From contig NZ_JABFMX010000004.1 in NCBI RefSeq assembly GCF_013359735.1, forward strand, positions 190,308-228,855: a DNA stretch of 38,548 bases, in the 5' to 3' direction. Made by a program: the position numbers and the translations under genes. The stretch comes from Arthrobacter sp. C9C5. Lineage in GTDB: Bacteria > Actinomycetota > Actinomycetes > Actinomycetales > Micrococcaceae. Shown here piece after piece: positions 29,692 through 35,651 of this stretch. Under the pieces are notes generated by a model that made no database searches, had not been told where the DNA came from, and was given only the letters and a program-made list of their open reading frames with translations. Every line of letters begins with the position of its first letter. Position 1 is the first letter of the stretch.

Positions 29692-30648
29692 ATGAAATGG
29701 TTAATTTTTGAGGATGAGCTACGCTCGCCGCTTACCTTGCGCCGATTCCAGCTCCTATTGGAGGTCCGCCGTCACGCTAGCGAGAACGGGCACAATTCGG
29801 CAAGTGTCCTGTGGCTTCGTGCAGAAGCAATGAATGCGACCGATGATGGCGACCGCTTCCTGGATAACGACCTCGAAGCGTTGCTGGATAGAAGGTGGAT
29901 CTTCTACGAGAAGGCGTCAGGTCCGGTCACCGACGTGACCATCACGCGGGCCGGCATGGATGTGGCGGAAGAGTTTGAACATTTCCGGTCTGATCCACGT
30001 AAGAGAGCTCAAGCGGCCAGAAGCTCTGTCCTTCAGTGGCTCTATGACGAGTATCTGCAGGGCAAGTCCTCTCCCAACATAAGTGGATTCTCTACCAGTA
30101 AGTACGGAACGTTTTATGGCGCTGATTTCACAGAGGGCGAGATTACCCGGGCAACGCGATATCTAAGGGATCGACAACTGATCCAAGGCAAGGCGGCGAT
30201 GGGCGGTCCCATCGTTCGACCGCAGATCACGCCGCACGGAATACAGACGATTGAACACGATGATGAGCCAGCAGCGGTCATAGCCAGCGAAAGGGCCTCC
30301 GTGACGCACAACTACACCATCCATAACTCGGGCCAGATGAACCTTGCTGCTGGCAGCGAGAATGTGTCTCAGTCGATGACCCTGACATCAACGCAGATCA
30401 ATGACGCAAGAATGGCGGCTAATGCTTTCAGTCAGACGCTTCCCATACTCGGCGTACCTCATGAGCGCCAAGCTGAGGCCGAGCAAGTCATTGCTGAACT
30501 GGAAGAGGAGACGGCATCTCCTGACCCACAACCTGGAAAGCTCAAAACGCTTCTTAACAAGGTCGTAGAGATAGCGATTCTTGGTTCCGCCGAGGGCGCA
30601 GTTGAAGCGGTCGTTTCGATGGCACAGAAGGCCATTGATGGCCTCTAA
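29692..30648 (+). CDS. Island protein with two winged-helix-like domains, unknown function
   Basis: I do not recognise this 318-residue protein as a named family. Residues about 10-95 and 105-190 each look like a winged helix (for example LEALLDRRWIFYEKAS and ITRATRYLRDRQLIQGKA). A short segment NYTIHNSGQMNLAAGSEN (about 206-223) resembles the NxxIGSxN-type stretch found in several defence-associated proteins. The remainder is helical and ends in a hydrophobic segment, ILGSAEGAVEAVVSMAQ, like the C-terminus of some abortive-infection proteins. No ribosome binding site precedes ATG 29692. It converges with the first Pycsar-like pair, 15 bases from its end. It may be a regulator or an extra effector; either is a guess. 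Confidence 0.6.
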   Translation: MKWLIFEDELRSPLTLRRFQLLLEVRRHASENGHNSASVLWLRAEAMNATDDGDRFLDNDLEALLDRRWIFYEKASGPVTDVTITRAGMDVAEEFEHFRSDPRKRAQAARSSVLQWLYDEYLQGKSSPNISGFSTSKYGTFYGADFTEGEITRATRYLRDRQLIQGKAAMGGPIVRPQITPHGIQTIEHDDEPAAVIASERASVTHNYTIHNSGQMNLAAGSENVSQSMTLTSTQINDARMAANAFSQTLPILGVPHERQAEAEQVIAELEEETASPDPQPGKLKTLLNKVVEIAILGSAEGAVEAVVSMAQKAIDGL

Positions 30649-30663
30649 GAACTGCTAGGCAGA

Positions 30664-31215
30664 TTACGGCGTCCATTCCACTCGTACTAGAATCGCACAC
30701 ACCAAGAGGCTGAGGCCGGCAGCTGAGGCAAGAATCAGTGAGATCACGACAAGCACGTGCTTCATCCACGCGATTTTGCTCATGCGCACCATTTGGTTGG
30801 TGATAACTGGAAGTAGGTCGGTCGCTTTGATTTTTGCCGGTAGATTTTCAGGCGCCCAGTACTTCAAGTGCCCGAAGTAGATGAAGTTATCGCGCCATTC
30901 TTTCCCTACCTTCGTAGCCCGTAGACGGGGAATGACAACCAACATGGCGCATCCCGCCCCCAGGACTAGGGCCGCTGCGGCGATGATGTAGGAAATGTTC
31001 TGCCATGGTCCCTCTAGGGCTCCGAACAGGCGATCTTTTCCGGAAAGAGTGACGATTACTCCCAGAGCCGCGGACTCAAGGGCAAAGGCGAATGAAGCCT
31101 TGGCATCTACTTTGCCCGTCCAGTCAACGAGAGCTCCATGGATTCTCCATGCTGTGTCCAAGGCGTCTTTGTCCGAAGTGTCCGCGGGCGGCTCAGGTTT
31201 CTTGTCCCACCACAT
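30664..31215 (-). CDS. pycTM: Pycsar effector, transmembrane type (PycTM-like, DUF5706)
   Basis: A 183-residue membrane protein with helices at about 41-57, 74-95 and 153-177. Between helices two and three is a soluble part containing FIYFGHLKYW, similar to the FGxI element of DUF5706 proteins. The N-terminal DWTGKVDAKASFAFALESA matches the W...D.KAs pattern that opens this family. In characterised Pycsar systems such proteins bind cCMP or cUMP and disrupt the membrane, stopping phage spread. Its ATG overlaps the cyclase TGA by one base (TGATG), so the two are translationally coupled, cyclase first. The assignment comes from family knowledge plus context. Confidence 0.8.
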   Translation of the reverse strand: MWWDKKPEPPADTSDKDALDTAWRIHGALVDWTGKVDAKASFAFALESAALGVIVTLSGKDRLFGALEGPWQNISYIIAAAALVLGAGCAMLVVIPRLRATKVGKEWRDNFIYFGHLKYWAPENLPAKIKATDLLPVITNQMVRMSKIAWMKHVLVVISLILASAAGLSLLVCAILVRVEWTP

Positions 31216-31937
31216 CAGAGAAGCCAGCGATAGTTAGTCTTGTAATAGGTGTAGTTCTTGCCACCCATTTTGAAGTCATACGGCCCGGTCCACATGTTCT
31301 TCTCCTTGTGTACAAGGGCATCCTTGGTCAGCTGCTTATATGTGCCGCCGCCAATGATCGTGTTGTAGGGATGTTCACGCAGGTCGCTGAGCTTTGCCGC
31401 GAGGTTGGGAGCTGTACCGATCGAGATCATGTCGTCATTGCCCCGGAAGCCAGCACGAACCAGGAGTGACTTGCCGCTGGCGACACCACAGCCGTGCTTG
31501 AGCTGCCAGTTGCTATCTCTGATTGATTGGAACTGCTTATGGATGGCGGGCTGTACGAGCTCGCTCATTGCCCACTTGATTTGCATGGCAGATTTCACGG
31601 CGCGGGTGGAGCGGTTGGTGCCTGCAAAGATGCCCATCACTCTGTCACCGTCGAAGCTACGGATGTGCCCGGTATTGGAACGGATGATGCGCGTGCTCAC
31701 CGACAGATAAGCCTTCATGACTCTGGCCACCGTGTCAGCCGGTGCGATTCCAACGAGCCCTGACGAGTCACGCATATCAGCGTAAAGATACGTTGAGGGA
31801 AGGTAGAGGCCTTCTGAGTAGCCCATCTTGTCGGGATCGGGCACCGACTCTATCGTGCCGTCATTTCGTTCCGTCGTCGTGAGATTTGTATTGACCGTCT
31901 TCAGGATGTCACCCTCGACGTCTGACTTCAGCGTCAT
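31215..31937 (-). CDS. pycC: Pycsar-like class III nucleotide cyclase, copy 1
   Basis: A 240-residue soluble protein made almost entirely of one class III adenylate/guanylate cyclase domain. The metal-binding aspartates are Asp54 (YLYADMRDSSG) and Asp98 (RSFDGDRVMGIF); Asn178 of APNLAAKLSDL matches the transition-state Asn. Positions that select purines in canonical cyclases differ: the Lys four residues before the second Asp is Ser94, the Asp seven before the Asn is Ile171, and the Arg four after the Asn is Lys182. This fits pyrimidine cyclases (PycC), which make cCMP or cUMP on phage infection. A strong ribosome binding site (GAGGGGGA) precedes ATG 31937. The effector follows at once. Confidence 0.85.
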   Translation of the reverse strand: MTLKSDVEGDILKTVNTNLTTTERNDGTIESVPDPDKMGYSEGLYLPSTYLYADMRDSSGLVGIAPADTVARVMKAYLSVSTRIIRSNTGHIRSFDGDRVMGIFAGTNRSTRAVKSAMQIKWAMSELVQPAIHKQFQSIRDSNWQLKHGCGVASGKSLLVRAGFRGNDDMISIGTAPNLAAKLSDLREHPYNTIIGGGTYKQLTKDALVHKEKNMWTGPYDFKMGGKNYTYYKTNYRWLL

Positions 31938-32034
31938 GCTTCCCCCTCTTTCGCTATGAAGTGTTGGATCTGAGCCTATCGGGAGGGGCTGACACTAACT
32001 GGCGGCAAGAATTCCTTGGCTTCATTCCAGCCGA

Positions 32035-32760
32035 TCAGTTAATCTTGATGCCATAGTTAGACGTTCTGACCTCTTCTACGCGGCCACCACCAATATCCTT
32101 CGGGTAGGCGAGACTCCACATAGCTTTCCCATCCACGCTGCTATAGCACGTTGAATAATCCATCTCTTTCCACATCCGGTCAGTGATAGTCGTGCGCGCT
32201 CCATGCAGGTCGCTTAGCTTCGCAGCTATATTCGGAGCGTCCCCGATGGAAACCAGGTCGTTGTTGTTGCGAACGCCGGCACGCACTACGAGCGCATCAC
32301 CCAGATCGATTCCGGTCCTGCTGCTTAGCACCCAACTTGATTTGAGGTACTCGTTGAGGCGGTACGACAGGCTGGGCCTGACTATCTCGTCGACTGCCCA
32401 TTTGATTTCCAGGGCCGTTCTTGCGGCGACGGTCGGGGCGTTGTCTCCGATGAAAATGGCCATTACTCGGTCTCCGTCGTAGCTCCGGATCTCGCCTTTG
32501 TTGTCACGGATTACTCGTGTGACAACAGCCAAGAAGGCACGCACGATCTGAGCGGCCGTCGTAGCGGAATGCCTCTTGGCCAACCCGGAAGAGCCTTCCA
32601 TGTCTGTATAGAGATAAACCGCTCTCAACCATACGCCGCCGTTGTTCAGATTTATTGAATCTGAGGTCGGCACCACTTGGCCCCGCCTTGTGTCCAGTTT
32701 GGTCTTGAGGAGGGAGTCTACCGCTGTGCTGTAGTCATCCTTGCGAGTCATGATCCCCAT
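32035..32760 (-). CDS. pycC: Pycsar-like class III nucleotide cyclase, copy 2
   Basis: A 241-residue cyclase related to the one at 31215 but clearly diverged. It keeps Asp53 (YLYTDMEGSSG), Asp97 (RSYDGDRVMAIF) and Asn177 (APNIAAKLSDL), with Ser93, Val170 and Lys181 at the positions noted for copy 1. The C-terminal third after KLSDLHGAR differs most from copy 1. ATG 32760 or the in-frame ATG 32751 may be the start; no good ribosome binding site is present for either. No effector follows on its own strand; the nearest candidate is the divergent membrane gene at 32857, 96 bases away. There are 97 bases between this gene's stop and the start of copy 1. Confidence 0.85.
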   Translation of the reverse strand: MGIMTRKDDYSTAVDSLLKTKLDTRRGQVVPTSDSINLNNGGVWLRAVYLYTDMEGSSGLAKRHSATTAAQIVRAFLAVVTRVIRDNKGEIRSYDGDRVMAIFIGDNAPTVAARTALEIKWAVDEIVRPSLSYRLNEYLKSSWVLSSRTGIDLGDALVVRAGVRNNNDLVSIGDAPNIAAKLSDLHGARTTITDRMWKEMDYSTCYSSVDGKAMWSLAYPKDIGGGRVEEVRTSNYGIKIN

Positions 32761-32844
32761 TTCAACGTGCGAGCGAAGGCTTTAACAGCCTACTAACTGG
32801 GACTGACACTCATCCGCCGCCCATGCAGTGTCCGTCCACTCTCG

Positions 32845-32857
32845 TACACTTGTGACA
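32845..32857 (+). promoter_or_regulatory. -10 element for a probable leaderless transcript
   Basis: TACACT (32845-32850) ends six bases before the A of ATG 32857, and there is no ribosome binding site upstream of that ATG. This spacing places the transcription start at or beside the ATG, as in the many leaderless actinobacterial messages. No convincing -35 element is seen. Confidence 0.45.
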
Positions 32858-33372
32858 TGCCGGCGAAGATAAGAGCCTCAATCAGACCTCGGTCTCGGTG
32901 GAAGTTTGAGAAGGCCGCAGGTGAGCCCGTGGAACAGCTGAGGCTGGTTCACGCGGAGGTCGTTCGTCAGCGGGCAACAGTCCTCCAGCGGACTGGCAAC
33001 ATGCACACTCGTGCGGCCATCCTGGTCACCGCCTCCGGAGTGTTCAGCACAGTCCAGGCGAACAACTGGGTAACCGGGTGGCAGTTCATAAGCATCACGC
33101 TGTCGGTGGTTGCCGCGGTCATCGGCTTATGGGCGATGCGACCGTCATCAGGTGTCGATGCTAATGCCACGCTCTATTTCCAAGAGCGGCTGGCCGCTGA
33201 TCCCTACAGTACTGAGCACAGCATCGTGACAGACAGCATGGAGGGTCTATCGGATGACCTGCAGCGGATAGAGCGAGCCGCCAAGTTGATTGTCGCTGGC
33301 TATGGGATACTTGCTCTAGCCTGGTTGGCAATGCCCATCACAGTCGGTCTGATGCATGCGAAACTGATTTAG
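32857..33372 (+). CDS. Three-helix membrane protein, probable effector of cyclase copy 2
   Basis: A 171-residue protein with a basic, soluble N-terminus, an amphipathic stretch (EQLRLVHAEVVRQRATVLQRTG, about 26-47 in outline), then helices at about 52-68, 75-93 and 142-165. The layout, N-terminal helix leading into a helical hairpin, a polar loop and a last C-terminal helix, matches the PycTM-like protein at 30664, although sequence similarity is slight. Position beside a lone pyrimidine-type cyclase suggests the same job: sensing the cyclic nucleotide and permeabilising the membrane. This is inference. It is divergent from its presumed partner and is followed after 11 bases by a small gene. 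Confidence 0.6.
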   Translation: MPAKIRASIRPRSRWKFEKAAGEPVEQLRLVHAEVVRQRATVLQRTGNMHTRAAILVTASGVFSTVQANNWVTGWQFISITLSVVAAVIGLWAMRPSSGVDANATLYFQERLAADPYSTEHSIVTDSMEGLSDDLQRIERAAKLIVAGYGILALAWLAMPITVGLMHAKLI

Positions 33373-33383
33373 GAAGAAGTACT

Positions 33384-33533
33384 GTGGCGGATAACGAAAA
33401 GTCGAGGAGCCAGCCTCGAGTGCAGATACCGTCCACGACGGTGCGCGTTCAAAAGGGCGGGACACTCAGCCACGGCAGTAATGCACCGACGAAGCCGAAG
33501 CCGCCTCAGCCGCCGACGCCAAAGACTAAGTAA
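33384..33533 (+). CDS. 49-residue Pro/Lys-rich small protein
   Basis: Begins at GTG 33384 with GGAAGAAG four bases upstream, 11 bases after the membrane protein stop, and ends at TAA 33533. The N-terminal half is polar (MADNEKSRSQPRV), the middle has TVRVQKGGTLSHGSN, and the end is a Pro/Lys/Thr-rich tail (TKPKPPQPPTPKTK). No helix or signal peptide is evident; it looks disordered and basic. It may be an accessory part of the adjoining operon. The good ribosome binding site and tight spacing are the main support. Confidence 0.55.
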   Translation: MADNEKSRSQPRVQIPSTTVRVQKGGTLSHGSNAPTKPKPPQPPTPKTK

Positions 33534-33989
33534 CAAAAGCAGGCCTCGCCACATGAGCGGTGGCTTTGCCGTTTCATATGCGGTTCGCCTAAACCCTATA
33601 ACTGTGGATAAATTCCCTTGGTTAGTTATTTCATTCGCGCTTAAATACCTGCAGTTCAATAAGAACTAGCAATTCAACCGCTCCTACTGAGCAACCAGCA
33701 TGACCGCCAATTGGATGGACGCTAGTGGTGTTGATGAATCAGAGTGGGAGCCGTTGCGGCAGCCATCCTTGATCTCTATGACTCATGGGGGCACAATCAC
33801 CAGGAGACTTGCAGTTTATGTGAGGTGTAACGCGGCGGCATTCAGGATGTTGCGTGCTCAAGTTTGGCGGCCGGTAGGGCCAGGAGTATCTTCAGGTGCT
33901 CGATAACGAGTGTCAACACTGCGCGACACTCGTGGGCATGGTGGTGGAGGCTTTCAATAAATGTCAGTGGCAGGGTGCATCATGACCAT
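33534..33989. other. Gene-free stretch in the right part of the island
   Basis: No frame here has a ribosome binding site or a recognisable motif. A weak hairpin GCCAC/GTGGC with TTTGCCGTTT downstream lies at about 33551-33575 and may terminate the membrane protein operon. Base composition is low in GC around 33590-33670. Confidence 0.4.
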
Positions 33990-34196
33990 ATGCATGAACT
34001 AATTGAACTGGTCGAGGGGACGAGCCGCACTGGATACCCTGCTGTCGTTTGGATTTGTGCCTGCGGGCGGCGCGGTGCAGGCAGCCGTACAGTTCCGGAG
34101 GCACAAACCGGATTCCTGAAGCACGCACGGGGACGCGCCCGAGCTGCAGCTGGACACCCGGCCCCGCGCAGGCTGAACACGTCTCGCAGGTGGTAG
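33990..34196 (+). CDS. Possible 68-residue CxCG-motif protein near the island right end
   Basis: Starting at ATG 33990 the frame reads MHELIELVEGTSRTG, then WICACGRRGAG and a basic stretch with FLKHARGRAR. The W-x-C-x-C-G element followed by a helix ending in H resembles short zinc-finger-like proteins common on actinobacterial phages and plasmids. There is only one CxC pair, no clear ribosome binding site, and an earlier in-frame GTG. A non-coding region is a real alternative. Confidence 0.3.
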   Translation: MHELIELVEGTSRTGYPAVVWICACGRRGAGSRTVPEAQTGFLKHARGRARAAAGHPAPRRLNTSRRW

Positions 34197-34304
34197 AGCG
34201 CCACACATCAACTAGGGCGGGGGACCTTTCCGCCTCCAAGTCTCAAAACCGCGTTCCCTTAGTGGGGCGCGGCTGGCGTTTGTAAGGCGCCAAAGGGCGT
34301 TTTG

Positions 34305-34325
34305 GGGTGTGCACATTGTGCACGC
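34305..34325 (+). promoter_or_regulatory. Palindromic site near the right island end
   Basis: GTGCAC-ATT-GTGCAC, itself doubly symmetric, within GGGTGTGCACATTGTGCACG. It matches the left-end site (29497-29517) at 17 of 21 positions and lies 92 bases from attR. A third, weaker relative (GTGTGCACAAACTGTTCAC) is found just outside the island at about 34476-34494. Confidence 0.4.
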
Positions 34326-34416
34326 TTTGGGCTTGGGACTGGGTCGTACATAGGTCGGATCGGGCCGGATTGGCGATTTTTGCGGGGGAGTGGCGGATTT
34401 TGAAGGGCTGGAACCC

Positions 34417-34439
34417 GGTTCGAGTCCCACCTCGGGCAC
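34417..34439 (+). repeat. attR: duplicated tRNA-Leu 3' end
   Basis: Exact 23-base copy of 29128-29150, but the sequence to the left does not form a tRNA. It marks the right boundary of the island. Confidence 0.85.
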
Positions 34440-34499
34440 AGTGGTTTCCCTGTTCAGGGGCTTGTGGGCCTCTGAGTGTGCACAAACTGTTCACTGATG

Positions 34500-34520
34500 G
34501 GCCCCTGCGGGGGCCTTTTT
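34500..34520 (+). terminator. Probable original tRNA-Leu terminator
   Basis: GGCCCC, loop TGCG, GGGGCC, then TTTTT. It starts 61 bases after attR. Before integration this would have lain just downstream of tRNA-Leu, which supports the insertion model; nothing now upstream of it is an obvious gene. Confidence 0.75.
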
Positions 34521-34939
34521 GGGTGGTGGCTGATGCTGTGGCCGGCATGCTCCCTGTCTGCTTGGTTAGTGCCCGTGGTGCCTGTTATCTGTTCATTGTC
34601 GTTCACGGACTGGGCAACATGACCGGCCCCGGTAGCCCTTACTACTTTGCAGTCGCCTTCCCCGTGGGCATTGATGACCTGGTCAGGATCGACTCGCATC
34701 CAATATGCAGTTCAACGCGCTGTCCTTCCTCGAACGTGTCACCCCTGTTCATCCCGTGGGTTGCTCTGCCCGACTGGTTGGCGCAATGGTGCTGCCCCGG
34801 TAGACGAATTCGGCATTGATCTGGCTTGACTGGGTCGCCCTCAGCGGCAGCGCTAGGTCGCCCTGCGGATCGCCGTCGTACTGGGAAACGGTCTTGTCTC
34901 CGACGAGGAGCCCGTCACGAAAGGACATTCCGCGTTCGG
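34521..34939. other. Gene-poor region right of the island
   Basis: No convincing gene. On the minus strand a 59-codon frame (34749-34928, MSFRDGLLVGDKTVSQYDG...) is protein-like in composition but has no recognised motif and no good ribosome binding site. It probably represents decayed sequence next to the GH15 remnant. Confidence 0.4.
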
Positions 34940-35149
34940 CTAGCGCAGCAGGCTGGCGTCCAGTTGGGTGCTGCCGTAATACTGGGCGAAGGTGCTTCGC
35001 TTTTCATCGAAGCCGTTCGGTATGGCGTCGTGGTGTATCTTCTTCCGCAACGCAGCCGAGCGGTCCGGGGGCCCCGGGAGGCCGGATTGCCGGACGGCCT
35101 TGACCATCCGGTCTGCTGCGACACCCGCACCGTCATCACAGCTCAGCAA
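34940..35149 (-). pseudogene. Fragment of a GH15 glycosidase (glucoamylase/trehalase family)
   Basis: The minus-strand frame contains ADRMVKAVRQSGLPGPPDR, followed by ALRKKIHHDAIPNGFDEK and TFAQYYGSTQLDASLL. This matches a conserved block in the catalytic domain of GH15 proteins, where the last motif is normally followed by LPLVGFLP. Here a TAG comes one codon after LDASLL, and nothing recognisable continues on either side. Family members are about 600 residues, so this is roughly a tenth of a gene: a remnant. Confidence 0.6.
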
Positions 35150-35651
35150 CAGGGCAGGTTGTGCCTTCAGGGAACTCCGGATTCACCCGCCGCAGGCAGG
35201 AGGGAAATGTTCGCTGCTTGGCATCGCCTGCCAGCGGCTGTCGAAGCGGCGGATTATCATGCGGAGCATGGCCAGGCGCCGACACCGTGGCTGCTCTGGT
35301 CTTCGCTGTTCAACTCGCCAGCGAACGCCTCAACCAGGACGACCGCAGGCAACCAGCCTGGGCTCATCTGGCAACGGCCCCTTCCTGGCCCGGTCATCGG
35401 CCCGATGAGACTCGGTCAAGTGCTCAGTGACAGTCTGTGTAGTCCGCGCCGCGCCGCGGCGACGCCGCCGAGAGCTCCGAATCCGGGGTAAAAGCAGCCC
35501 TAGAGGTGGTCGGCCGGCTCGGATTCCCTTACGCTGGCACCGGAGCCGACGAGTTGGCATCGGACGATTTAGCCCCGCTGCCAGCGCCAGCGACTCAGAG
35601 GAATCTGGCGAAAGGCCGGCGGAAGAACAGAAGCCCCATCTGAACTGTGGC
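35150..35651. other. Gene-poor region before the secreted pair
   Basis: Overlapping frames on both strands are GC-driven, without motifs or credible starts. A stop-free stretch at about 35460-35643 on the plus strand ends with a protein-like Ala/Leu/Lys composition (AALEVVGRLGFPYAG) but has no start codon; it may be another gene fragment. Confidence 0.4.

Larger units (their letters stand above)
29151..34439. mobile_element. 5.3 kb genomic island in tRNA-Leu carrying two Pycsar-like loci
   Basis: The DNA between the two 23-base tRNA-Leu repeats is 5289 bases. It differs from its flanks: lower GC, different codon use, and no core genes. It holds a winged-helix protein, two cyclase genes, two membrane proteins of the effector type and two small frames. 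I find no integrase, excisionase, transposase or replication gene, so the element is either a cargo remnant or is moved by an integrase supplied elsewhere. The core gene neighbourhood (trpA-lgt-pyk-pdtaR) ends just before it. Confidence 0.8.

Noticed and set aside
30664..33372. CBASS rather than Pycsar
   Set aside because: CBASS synthases are CD-NTases with a G-S-x-(n)-D-x-D motif. These proteins have the class III cyclase pattern instead, and no Cap2/Cap3 genes are present.
33700..33906. 68-codon frame at the right of the island
   Set aside because: No ribosome binding site and no recognisable motif; the composition looks random.
29151..34439. Integrase or excisionase in the tRNA-Leu island
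   Set aside because: I looked for tyrosine recombinase R-H-R-Y motifs and serine recombinase starts on both strands and saw none. The element boundaries rest on the repeat alone.
34749..34928. 59-codon minus-strand frame beside the GH15 remnant
   Set aside because: Protein-like composition but unrecognised, with no convincing start signal. It overlaps decayed sequence, so it is described only within the gene-poor region.
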